Shown here: piece after piece, positions 6,816 through 14,762 of the stretch
Numbering within the stretch: the first letter of the stretch is position 1
Layout: each line of letters starts with the position of its first letter
NCBI RefSeq assembly: GCF_016427505.1
Contig: NZ_JAELXS010000005.1
Location: 124,001-188,000 of the forward strand
DNA length: 64,000 nucleotides
From: Sphingomonas mollis
GTDB taxonomy: Bacteria > Pseudomonadota > Alphaproteobacteria > Sphingomonadales > Sphingomonadaceae
Reading direction: 5' to 3'
The notes under the pieces: model-generated
What the model saw: only the letters and a program-made list of their open reading frames with translations
Databases searched by the model: none
Told to the model about the DNA's origin: nothing
Translations under genes and position numbers: made by a program

Positions 6816-9335
6816 ATGGCTGACGCCCCCGCCGACCCCCTCGCCCTATACAACGCCAAACGGAACTTCACGAAGACCGCCGAACCCGCCGGCACGCTCG
6901 CCCCCGGCCACGGCAACAGCTTCATGGTCCAGAAGCACGACGCCACCCGCCTGCACTGGGACTTCCGCCTCGAAATCGACGGCGTCCTGAAAAGCTGGGC
7001 CGTCACCCGCGGCCCCAGCCTCGACCCCGCCGAAAAACGCCTCGCCGTCCGCACCGAGGATCATCCGCTCAGCTATGCCACGTTCGAGGGCACGATCCCC
7101 GCCGGCGAATATGGCGGCGGCACCGTGATGCTCTGGGATCGCGGCACCTGGTCGCCGATCAAGGGGAAGAGCGCGAAGGACCTCGACAAGGGCCATCTCC
7201 ACTTCGTCCTCGATGGCGAACGGATGAAGGGCGAATGGCTCCTGATCCGCCTGAAGGGCCGCCCCAAGGAAAAGCGCGAGAACTGGCTGCTCCGCAAGAT
7301 CGACGACGCCGAAGCCGGCGGCACCGACACGCTGGTCGAGGAAGCCCTGACCAGCATCTCGACCGGCCGCACGATGGCCGAAATAGCCGATGGAAAATCC
7401 TCCCCGGCAAGGAGTTCGAGGGTGGATCGCCCCCGGCGATCCAAGATTGTGCCGGGGGCACAATCGACCTCGAACTGGGGACCGCGCACGAAGCGCGTGG
7501 TGGAGGGGGGCCAGCCAAAAGCGGCGCGCTCCCGAAAAACCACCACGCCCCAATTTCGCGAACCGCAACTCTGCACCCTGGTCGACACCGTCCCCACCGG
7601 CACCGCCTGGTTGCACGAGATAAAATACGACGGCTACCGCGCCCTGATCGCCTTCGCCCACGTCAAGGCCAAGGTCCACACCCGCTCCGGTCTCGACTGG
7701 ACCGACAAGTTCCCCGCCATCGCGAAAGCAGCCGCCACCCTCCCCGGCACCGCGTTGATCGATGGCGAGATCGTGTCGTTCAAGGACGGCAAACCCGATT
7801 TCTCCACCCTGAAGAACGCCATCGCCGACAACGGCGCGATGACGATGTTCGCGTTCGACCTGATCGAACAGGACGGCGAGGATCTTGCCGACCTGCCCCT
7901 CACCACGCGCAAGGACCGCCTCCGCGCGCTGATCGGCGATGGCACCGACGAACTCCGCTATTCGGAACATGTCGTCGGCTCGGGCGAAAAACTGTTCGAC
8001 CAGATGTGCGCCGAGGGGATGGAGGGCATCGTCTCCAAACGCGCCGACAGCCCCTATCGCGGCGGCCGCAGCAAGGCGTGGCTGAAGGCGAAATGCATCC
8101 AGCGGCAGGAATTCGTGATCGTCGGCTGGCAACCCTCCACCAAGGGTCGCGGCTTCGCCTCGCTGTTGCTCGCCACCCATGACGACGGCGAATGGACCTA
8201 TCGCGGCAAAGTCGGCACCGGCTTCGACGCCGCCACCCTCGATGAAGTCGGCGCGAAGCTGAAACCTCTTGCCCGCAAGACCGCCACCGTCAAAGCACCC
8301 AAAGCCATGGTCCGCGGCGCGCACTGGGTATCGCCCGATCTTGTCGCCGAGGTCGCCTATGCGGAAATCACCCCCGACGGCATCCTCCGCCACGCCAGCT
8401 TCGTCGGCCTGCGCACCGACAAGCCCGCGACCGAGGTCGTGACCGAAACACCCGCCGCCCCGCCGGCCGACCCGAAACTCCCGAAAATCTCCAGCGCCGA
8501 TCGCCTGATCTTCCCCGACTCCGACGTCACCAAGGGCGATCTCGCCGCCTATTACGCCGCTGTCGCGCCCGTCATGCTGCCCTGGGCCGGCGACCGCCCG
8601 GTCAGCCTCGTCCGTTGTCCGCAAGGTCGCGCCCGCGCCTGTTTCTTCCAGAAGCACGACGCCGGCAGCTTCGGCGACATGGTCCATCAGGTGCCGATCC
8701 GCGAAAAGGACGGCTCCACCGAAAACTATCTCTATGTCGACGACGCCGCCGGCCTCGTCGCCTGCGTGCAGATGGGGTCGATCGAGTTCCACGGCTGGGG
8801 TGCCGCCAATGCCGCGCTGGAAAAGCCAGACCGCATGGTCTTCGATCTCGACCCCGACGAGGGCCTCGATTTCGCCGACACCAAAAAGGCCGCCGAGCAT
8901 CTGAAGGAACAGCTCGCCGAACTCGGCCTCGTCAGCTTTCCTTTATTGTCGGGCGGCAAGGGCGTGCACGTCGTCGTACCGCTGACCCCGCAGGCGGAAT
9001 GGCCCGCCGTGAAGGACTTCGCCAGCCGCTTCGCCCAGGCGCTGGCGCAGGCCGAACCCGACCGCTTCGTCGCCACCATGGCCAAGGCGAAGCGCAAGGG
9101 CCGGATCTTCATCGACTGGCTGCGCAACCAGCGCGGCAGCACCGCGATCATGCCCTATTCCGCCCGCGCCCGCGCCGGTGCCCCCGTCTCGGCCCCGGTA
9201 TCGTGGACCGAACTGCGCGACACCGACACCGCCGCCCGCTTCACCGTCCGCGACGCAAAGACCCTGATCGACCGCGCCGGCAGCCGCGCGTTGCAGGGAT
9301 GGGGCATCGCCAACCAGACGCTGCCCGATCTTTAG
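6816..9335 (+). CDS. ligD: Multifunctional DNA ligase D (phosphoesterase-ligase-polymerase)
   Basis: An 839-residue NHEJ enzyme with three domains. The 3'-phosphoesterase at about residues 30-155 has FMVQKHDATRLHWDFRLE and AGEYGGGTV. The ATP-dependent ligase is at about 250-540, with adenylated lysine K270 in EIKYDGYR and SKRADSPYRGG. The archaeo-eukaryotic primase-like polymerase is at about 565-830, with metal-binding Asp residues in VFDLDPDEG and LSGGKGVHVV. It acts with Ku to process and seal double-strand breaks. The linker at residues about 192-238 is encoded by an in-frame palindromic repeat and looks Arg/Ser/Pro-rich and disordered. The start ATG sits at the edge of another repeat, with no good ribosome site. 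Confidence 0.95.
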   Translation: MADAPADPLALYNAKRNFTKTAEPAGTLAPGHGNSFMVQKHDATRLHWDFRLEIDGVLKSWAVTRGPSLDPAEKRLAVRTEDHPLSYATFEGTIPAGEYGGGTVMLWDRGTWSPIKGKSAKDLDKGHLHFVLDGERMKGEWLLIRLKGRPKEKRENWLLRKIDDAEAGGTDTLVEEALTSISTGRTMAEIADGKSSPARSSRVDRPRRSKIVPGAQSTSNWGPRTKRVVEGGQPKAARSRKTTTPQFREPQLCTLVDTVPTGTAWLHEIKYDGYRALIAFAHVKAKVHTRSGLDWTDKFPAIAKAAATLPGTALIDGEIVSFKDGKPDFSTLKNAIADNGAMTMFAFDLIEQDGEDLADLPLTTRKDRLRALIGDGTDELRYSEHVVGSGEKLFDQMCAEGMEGIVSKRADSPYRGGRSKAWLKAKCIQRQEFVIVGWQPSTKGRGFASLLLATHDDGEWTYRGKVGTGFDAATLDEVGAKLKPLARKTATVKAPKAMVRGAHWVSPDLVAEVAYAEITPDGILRHASFVGLRTDKPATEVVTETPAAPPADPKLPKISSADRLIFPDSDVTKGDLAAYYAAVAPVMLPWAGDRPVSLVRCPQGRARACFFQKHDAGSFGDMVHQVPIREKDGSTENYLYVDDAAGLVACVQMGSIEFHGWGAANAALEKPDRMVFDLDPDEGLDFADTKKAAEHLKEQLAELGLVSFPLLSGGKGVHVVVPLTPQAEWPAVKDFASRFAQALAQAEPDRFVATMAKAKRKGRIFIDWLRNQRGSTAIMPYSARARAGAPVSAPVSWTELRDTDTAARFTVRDAKTLIDRAGSRALQGWGIANQTLPDL
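7395..7510. repeat. Nested palindromic repeat inside ligD
   Basis: The outer ends AAATCCTCCCCGGC (7395-7408) and GGTGGAGGGG (about 7499-7508) match the ends of the intergenic repeat at 13210-13263. Inside lies a second palindrome bounded by GTTCGAGG (7414-7421) and CCTCGAAC (7468-7475). It holds two hairpins, TGGATCGC/GCGATCCA (7423-7443) and ATTGTGCC/GGCACAAT (7446-7464). The whole element stays in frame with ligD and encodes the inter-domain linker. Confidence 0.75.
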
Positions 9336-9438
9336 GGGCATCGTCCCGTCAGAGCACGGACAGCGGCGAGCCGAACGATGACGCTTGCCGACTTTACCGT
9401 CGCGCTTATGACGCGTGCCTCATTCGGGGGAAATAATC

Positions 9439-10030
9439 ATGCGATATGCGATGGCGGCCATGGTCGCGCTTTTGATGTCGGCACCCGCCGATGCGGCCAC
9501 AATTATCCGCGCATTCGAGGTGACGGCCACCAGTTTCCGGAATTTCGACGGCAGTCCTGCGCCCTTCGCTTCGCTCGTCAGCACGTTCCAGTTGACCTAC
9601 GACGATGTCAACGGCAGTTTTTTTTGGCACGCCGGATCGCTTCCGGGCGATGACCGACGGCAAACCGGATACCGGTCCGTTTTCGGTCACGCCGACATTC
9701 GCCTACATGCCGCCATCGGCATTCTCGACGACACCGCGACTGGTGGTCGGTGGCGCCGTCAACGGGATCAATATGCTGGTGAACGGGACGAACGACTTCT
9801 TCCTCTCGTTCGATGCCAATCCTGCCGCGGCCGGTTACGCGATGATGAATTTCACGACGATGGCCGACCGGGTAGGATTTGTCGCCACCGACGCCAGGGT
9901 CGTCGAAGTGCCGGTGACGACTGCGGTTCCCGAACCATCCGTCTGGACGATGATGATCCTCGGTTTCGCAGCCATCGGTCTGGTGTTGCGGCGGCGATCG
10001 CTTTTCTGCCGGTCGGCCATCCACGCCTGA
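9439..10030 (+). pseudogene. PEPxxWA-CTERM secreted protein gene, split by a frameshift at a T8 tract
   Basis: Frame 1 starts at the ATG at 9439 after GGGGGAA. It encodes a signal peptide (AAMVALLMSAPADAA) and a domain beginning TIIRAFEVTATSF, running to DDVNGSFF. At T8 (9618-9625) the continuation moves to the next frame: GTPDRFRAMTDGKP and so on, ending in the sorting signal VPEPSVWTMMILGFAAIG and RRR. One T too many explains the break; deleting it gives one protein of about 196 residues. Such proteins are exported and processed by an exosortase system. It could be a true pseudogene, a slippage-controlled gene or a sequencing error. Confidence 0.75.
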
Positions 10031-10133
10031 TCCTCTTCTAGGCGACGTCAAGCCGGACGGGAAAACTACCGTTTTCGATGGCGGATATACCTGCGTTCTT
10101 GGGGATCGACCGGAAACGCCATATCTATGGTGC

Positions 10134-10616
10134 ATGAGGAAAGAATTCGACCTTCCCGACAGCGATCTGGCCGAACGCGCGTCATGGGCGCGGTTGATCG
10201 GGGATCATGACCGGATCGCGCGGATGTGCCGCGCGCTCGTTGCGGTGTCGGAGGAGCCGGTGTCCAGCCGCGGCAAGGCATCGGGCATGCTGGCGCGGCT
10301 GGCGGTCGTCGTCGCCGACCATCTCGGCGTCGAGCGCGAGGTGGTGGACATGACCGCCGTCGCGATGGCGGCCGATTACACGGCCGACACCGTCATCGAC
10401 ATGCAGGCGACGCTCGACCTGCTGAAACAGGACTGGAAGGCGTTCATCGCCCGCTGGCTGCCGACGATCGAGGCGGATGGCTGGTCGCAATTCGGCCGCG
10501 ACGCCGCGGCGATGCTGCCCCGACTGTCGCAACAGGTCGAACAGGAGAACCGTCTGCTCTACGACGGCGCCGTCCGGTACGGCATCATCGGGCTGGGCCA
10601 TAGCGTCGTGCATTGA
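10134..10616 (+). CDS. Hypothetical all-helical protein, weakly hemerythrin-like
   Basis: A 160-residue, mostly alpha-helical soluble protein without signal peptide. WARLIGDHDRIARMCRAL and MLARLAVVVADHLGVEREVV are laid out like helices 1 and 2 of HHE/hemerythrin domains, with His in each. The remaining iron-ligand histidines are not evident, so any metal site would be degenerate. I do not recognise a specific family. The next gene, about 100 bases downstream on the same strand, is the ATP-grasp/alpha-E fusion. The start ATG at 10134 follows a short spacer without a strong ribosome site. Confidence 0.65.
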   Translation: MRKEFDLPDSDLAERASWARLIGDHDRIARMCRALVAVSEEPVSSRGKASGMLARLAVVVADHLGVEREVVDMTAVAMAADYTADTVIDMQATLDLLKQDWKAFIARWLPTIEADGWSQFGRDAAAMLPRLSQQVEQENRLLYDGAVRYGIIGLGHSVVH

Positions 10617-10723
10617 TCCGGCCCCCGATCGCCGAAACAGGTTGCGCCTGAACCCGGTCCTGTGTGACCACGCCCGGCAATCACCGCACCCGACGATCGT
10701 AAAAGGACGTGCAAGCGACAGCC

Positions 10724-13201
10724 ATGGCGACGCAGCCCGCTCCCCCTGCCCCCGGCCAGTCGGCGCCGCTGTTCGATGCGCAGGTCCATGCCCGCCGCTG
10801 GATCGACGATTATATCGCCCGCGCGCCCCTCCACGATCTGTTGCGCAGCGGCCCCACCGCGCCGTGGCAGGCGATGCTGGAAGAGTTGGCCGCCGTCGCC
10901 TCCGACGATCTCGGCCATGCGCGAGAACGGGTTCAGCGGCACGCGACCGATATCGGCACCGGTTTCCGCATCATCGGCGATGGTGAGGAGCGGCCCTGGC
11001 CCGTCTCCCCGGTCCCGCTGCTGATCGACGCCGCCGAATGGACCGGTATCGCCGCTGGCGTCGCCCAGCGCGCCGAACTGCTGGAACGGGTCACCGCCGA
11101 TCTCTACGGCGCCGGCACGCTCGTCGCGAACGGCACGTTGCCCGCCGCGCTCGTCACCGGCAGCCCGCTGTTCCTGCGCCCGATGGTCGGTATCGATCCG
11201 CCCGGCGGCCATCATCTGCATTTCATCGGCGTCGATCTCGCTCGTGGCCCCGGCGGCGAGTGGCGGGTGCTGGCCGACCACCTCCGCGCCCCCGCCGGTG
11301 CCGGCTATGCGCTCGAAAACCGGCTCGCGGTCGCGCGCACGCTCGGCGGGTTGCAGGCCAAGCTGAACGTCCAGCGCCACGCGCCGTTCTTCGCCGCCTT
11401 CCGCGCCGGCATCGCCGCCGCCTGCCGCCGCACCGATCCGCGCATCGGCCTGCTGACCCCCGGCCGCTACAATCCGTCCTACCCTGAACAGGCGCACCTC
11501 GCCCGGTATCTCGGCCTGTTGCTGGTCGAGGGCGCGGACCTCGCCGCATTGGAGGGCAAGGTCTATGTCCGCACCATCGCCGGCCTGAAACGCATCGACG
11601 CGCTCTGGCGCCGGCTCGATCCGCGCCTGCTCGATCCGCTGGCGTTCGACACCCATTCGCAGATCGGCGTGCCCGGCCTGATCGACGCCTGGGCGGACGG
11701 CGAGGTCGTGCTCGCCAACGCCCCCGGCGCCGGCGCGCTGGAGGCCCCCGCCTTCGCCGCGTTCATGCCCACCCTGTCGCGCGCCGTGCTGGGCGAGACG
11801 TTGAAGCTGCCCACCATCGCCACGTGGTGGTGCGCGGGCGATGCGCAGCGCGCGCATGTCGAGGCGAACCTCGACACCCTCACCATCGCCCCCGCCTTCG
11901 GCCATCTGCCGCTCGGCCTCGCCGACCATGCCTCGCGCGCCGACCTGCTCGCCGATCTCGCCCGCCGGCCGCAGGATTATGTCGGGCAGGAGGAGGTCGC
12001 GCTGTCGACCATGCCCGTCGTCGTCGGCGACCGGCTGGAACCGCGCCCCTTCACGCTGCGCGTCTTCGCGGCGCGCGGGGCGGATGGCGAATGGGTGGTC
12101 ATGCCCGGCGGCTTCGGCCGGATCGGCGAACATCCTCAGGCCACCGCCGTGGCGATCGGCGAGGGACTGTGGTCGGCGGACGTCTGCATCCACGGCTCCG
12201 AACCCGTCGCCGCCATCTCGCTGCTGACCGCGCCCGATTCGCTGCACGTCCGCCGCAATCCCGGCACCCTGCCCAGCCGCGTCGCCGACAATTTCTATTG
12301 GCTCGGCCGCTATCTGGAACGGGGCGAGGCGCTGCTGGCGGCGATCCGCGTACTGCTCGGCAATTCGATCGACGTCGATGGCGGAGCGGTGCTGTCGCCG
12401 GCGACGGTCGGCAAGCTCGTCGGCCTGATCGTCGGCGCCGGCGGCGCGGCGCATCCGCCCGGCCTGTCGCGCGCGGCGCTGACCGCTTTCGCTCGCGCCG
12501 CGATGGAGGACGAAGGCTGGCAATCGGTCGCCGCCGTCAACCGCTACGCACGAGAGATCGGCGAGGCATCGCGCGACCGCCTGTCCGCCGATATGGTCCG
12601 CCTGCTGGAGGCGCCCTTTCCCACCCAGCGCGGGATGCTGGAACGCGCCGGCACGCTGCAGCGCCGTTACGCCGCCATCGCCGGGCTGTCGGCGGAACAC
12701 ATGGTCCGCAACGATGCATGGCGCTTCCACGATCTCGGCCGCCGGATCGAACGCGCCATGGCCACCGCCCGCGCGCTGCGCCTTTTCGGGATGAAGGACG
12801 ACACCGTCTCGACCCCCGACGACCTGTCGACGCTGCTCGATCTCGGCGACAGCCAGATCAGCTATCGCCAGCGTTATCCCACCGGCGTCGCCCGCGTGCC
12901 CGTCGTCGATCTCGTTGCGCTCGACCCCGGTAACCCGCGCAGCCTCGCCTTTCAGGCCGAGCGCATCGCGGAGCATCTGGCGAAGCTGCCGGTGCTGGGC
13001 GACGACGACATGGCCGAATCGCAACAGTCCCACGCCACCGCCCTTGCCGCGATCATCGCGACGGCGACGGCCGCCGACCTGAACCCCGACACGCTCGGCG
13101 ACGTCGAACGCCGTCTCGGCACCCTGTCGGAAGCCGTCGCCCGCCGTTACTTCCTGCAAGGCGCCGAACCGCTGCGCGCCGTAGGCCTGACGCTTGCGTG
13201 A
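10724..13201 (+). CDS. Circularly permuted ATP-grasp / alpha-E domain fusion protein
   Basis: About 825 residues. The N-terminal half (about 80-480) is the circularly permuted ATP-grasp domain (DUF404/407 group): GAGTLVANGTLPAALVTGS, HFIGVDLARGPGGEWRVLAD, GAGYALENRLAVART, GRYNPSYPEQAHLARYLG and PSRVADNFYWLGRYLERGE at the junction. The C-terminal half (about 510-820) is an alpha-E (DUF403) helical domain: RAGTLQRRYAAIAGL, DAWRFHDLGRRIERA and SQISYRQRYPTG. These families are predicted peptide-bond-forming or tagging enzymes of unknown substrate, usually with a transglutaminase, as here. A GTG at 10709 is an alternative start. Confidence 0.9.
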   Translation: MATQPAPPAPGQSAPLFDAQVHARRWIDDYIARAPLHDLLRSGPTAPWQAMLEELAAVASDDLGHARERVQRHATDIGTGFRIIGDGEERPWPVSPVPLLIDAAEWTGIAAGVAQRAELLERVTADLYGAGTLVANGTLPAALVTGSPLFLRPMVGIDPPGGHHLHFIGVDLARGPGGEWRVLADHLRAPAGAGYALENRLAVARTLGGLQAKLNVQRHAPFFAAFRAGIAAACRRTDPRIGLLTPGRYNPSYPEQAHLARYLGLLLVEGADLAALEGKVYVRTIAGLKRIDALWRRLDPRLLDPLAFDTHSQIGVPGLIDAWADGEVVLANAPGAGALEAPAFAAFMPTLSRAVLGETLKLPTIATWWCAGDAQRAHVEANLDTLTIAPAFGHLPLGLADHASRADLLADLARRPQDYVGQEEVALSTMPVVVGDRLEPRPFTLRVFAARGADGEWVVMPGGFGRIGEHPQATAVAIGEGLWSADVCIHGSEPVAAISLLTAPDSLHVRRNPGTLPSRVADNFYWLGRYLERGEALLAAIRVLLGNSIDVDGGAVLSPATVGKLVGLIVGAGGAAHPPGLSRAALTAFARAAMEDEGWQSVAAVNRYAREIGEASRDRLSADMVRLLEAPFPTQRGMLERAGTLQRRYAAIAGLSAEHMVRNDAWRFHDLGRRIERAMATARALRLFGMKDDTVSTPDDLSTLLDLGDSQISYRQRYPTGVARVPVVDLVALDPGNPRSLAFQAERIAEHLAKLPVLGDDDMAESQQSHATALAAIIATATAADLNPDTLGDVERRLGTLSEAVARRYFLQGAEPLRAVGLTLA

Positions 13202-13209
13202 AGCGATCC

Positions 13210-13395
13210 AGATCCTCCCCGGCACAGGGAGGGGGACCATCGGCAAAGCCGATGGTGGAGGGGGCTCACCGCGAACGCCACGCCTGCAAAAAGGCACCGG
13301 CCCGCGACAGCAGGTTCAGCCACCCGCCCGCCTGCGGTCACCCCCCTCCACCACCAGCTACGCTGGCGGTCCCCCTCCCCGTGCCGGGGAGGATT
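13210..13395. repeat. Head-to-head pair of palindromic repeat elements
   Basis: The unit GATCCTCCCCGGCACAGGGA, a variable stem ATCGGC-AAA-GCCGAT, then GGTGGAGGGGG lies at 13210-13263. An inverted copy, whose complement reads AATCCTCCCCGGCACGGGGA and ends GGTGGAGGGGGG, lies at 13346-13395. The 80-base middle is unremarkable. The pair fills the gap between the ATP-grasp and transglutaminase genes. Confidence 0.8.
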
Positions 13396-13402
13396 TAGGC
13401 AT

Positions 13403-14308
13403 ATGATCTACCACATCCGCCACATCACCCGCTTCGACTACGGCAATCAGGTGAAGTTCGCCCGCTGCAACCTGCGGCTCAAACCGATCGACTGGCCGGG
13501 CCAGCACCTTGAGGACTATACCCTCACCGTCGAACCCGTCGGTCGCCTCGGCCCCGCCCATGCCGAGGCGGGGCTGGCGAACGTCACGCGACTCGTCGTC
13601 GACACCCCCGTCCGCACCCTGTCGATCGAAAGCGCCGCGCGCGTCACCGTCGATCGCCTGATCCCGATCCCCGACGCCAGCGACCCGACGCTGGCGGACA
13701 TCGCGGCGTGGGCGCGCGCCAGCCACGACCTGTCCGCCGCCGGCCCGGCCAATTACATCTATCCCTCGCCCCTGATCCCGCTCGATCCAGAGATCGGCGA
13801 CTGGTGCGCGCAGGACCTGACCCCCGACCGCGGCTGTCTGGAGGCCGGGATGGCGCTGGCGCTTCGCATCCAGCGCGATTTCCAGTTCGACGGCACCGCG
13901 ACCTTCGTCGATACGCCGCCGCGCGACGCCTTTCGCCAGCGGCGCGGGGTGTGTCAGGATTTCGCGCAGATCATGATTACCGGGCTGCGCGCCGCCGGCC
14001 TGCCCGCCGCCTATGCCTCGGGCTATATCCGCACCATCCCGCCCCCCGGCCAGCCCCGCCTCGTCGGCGCGGACGCGACCCATGCCTGGGTGTTGCTGTG
14101 GTGCGGGCCGGTGCGCGGCTGGGTCGGCATCGATCCGACCAACGGCATCTGGATGGCCGGCGATCACATCGTCATGGCGGTCGGCCGCGACTATGCCGAA
14201 ATCGCCCCCGTCGATGGCGTCGTGCTGGGGTCGGGCGCGCAACAGATGGACGTCAGCGTCGATGTCGAACCGCTGGAGGGCGGGCTGTCCTACAGCACCG
14301 CTCCCTGA
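13403..14308 (+). CDS. Transglutaminase-like cysteine peptidase family protein
   Basis: A 301-residue protein with an N-terminal beta-sandwich (bacterial transglutaminase-like N domain: YHIRHITRFDYGNQVKFARC) and a transglutaminase core at about 160-260. The catalytic triad is visible: C184 in RRGVCQDFAQ, H227 in DATHAWVL, D244 in WVGIDPTNG. A conserved GLPAAYASGYIR precedes the His. There is no signal peptide. Members of this family are found beside circularly permuted ATP-grasp and alpha-E genes and are predicted to cleave or crosslink the peptides those enzymes make. The ATG lies eight bases after a palindromic repeat. Confidence 0.92.
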   Translation: MIYHIRHITRFDYGNQVKFARCNLRLKPIDWPGQHLEDYTLTVEPVGRLGPAHAEAGLANVTRLVVDTPVRTLSIESAARVTVDRLIPIPDASDPTLADIAAWARASHDLSAAGPANYIYPSPLIPLDPEIGDWCAQDLTPDRGCLEAGMALALRIQRDFQFDGTATFVDTPPRDAFRQRRGVCQDFAQIMITGLRAAGLPAAYASGYIRTIPPPGQPRLVGADATHAWVLLWCGPVRGWVGIDPTNGIWMAGDHIVMAVGRDYAEIAPVDGVVLGSGAQQMDVSVDVEPLEGGLSYSTAP

Positions 14309-14352
14309 TATCATCCGATCGCCCCCGGTCCGTCCAGTCGGGGGCGAAGCGT

Positions 14353-14393
14353 CGGAAAGTCACACTCCACCCCGTCCACGGTGTGACTTTCCG
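14353..14393. repeat. Perfect 13-bp inverted repeat
   Basis: CGGAAAGTCACAC (14353-14365) and GTGTGACTTTCCG (14381-14393) are perfect complements around a 15-base loop, TCCACCCCGTCCACG. It lies between the converging ends of the transglutaminase gene and the small gene at 14408-14662. There is no T-run, so it is either a rho-assisted stop or a repeat element. Confidence 0.7.
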
Positions 14394-14407
14394 TTGTCGA
14401 AGGCCGG

Positions 14408-14662
14408 TTACCCCCCGGTCACCGCATTGGGATTGCCCGTCTTGTCGTCGTTCTCGCCACCCGGCCCGGAATAATCCATCTCGGTCTGGCCGCCATGTTT
14501 CAAGAAGCCCTCGTTCTTCTCCTTCTTGCCGGTCTGCGGGTTGGGATAGGCACCCCCGCCGCTCTCGCCGCCCGCACCCTTGGCCGGCGCGTCCTCGATC
14601 CCGTCGGGGCGGGTGCCGGGGCTGTCCTGCCCACTGGCCTGCATCGGTTGCTTGTCGGTCAT
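14408..14662 (-). CDS. Small hydrophilic Gly-rich hypothetical protein
   Basis: An 84-residue, soluble and probably disordered protein rich in Gly, Asp, Asn, Lys and Pro. It contains GGGAYPNPQTGKKEKNEGF, HGGQTEMDYSGPG and a GNPNAVTGG end. No domain is recognised; proteins of this kind are seen as lineage-restricted hypotheticals in sphingomonads. The ATG at 14662 has GAGGAGAA eight bases upstream, which decides it over longer frames. It is divergent from the dnaJ-like gene. Confidence 0.7.
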   Translation of the reverse strand: MTDKQPMQASGQDSPGTRPDGIEDAPAKGAGGESGGGAYPNPQTGKKEKNEGFLKHGGQTEMDYSGPGGENDDKTGNPNAVTGG

Positions 14663-14762
14663 GTTGGCTTCTCCTCGGTCGTTCAACGCACCAGCAACCA
14701 ACCGCGTTGCGCCGGGCGCACGACTGCCCCACATAGGCCGGTAACACACATAGGACCCGTGA

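Noticed and set aside
6846-8900. Open frame of 684 codons antisense to ligD
   Set aside because: Sense LigD is unambiguous; the antisense product is Gly/Val/Ala repeats without domains.
10559-13297. Open frame of 912 codons on the minus strand
   Set aside because: It is the antisense of the ATP-grasp/alpha-E fusion gene. The translation is Arg/Gly/Asp-rich with no family motif, typical of high-GC antisense frames.
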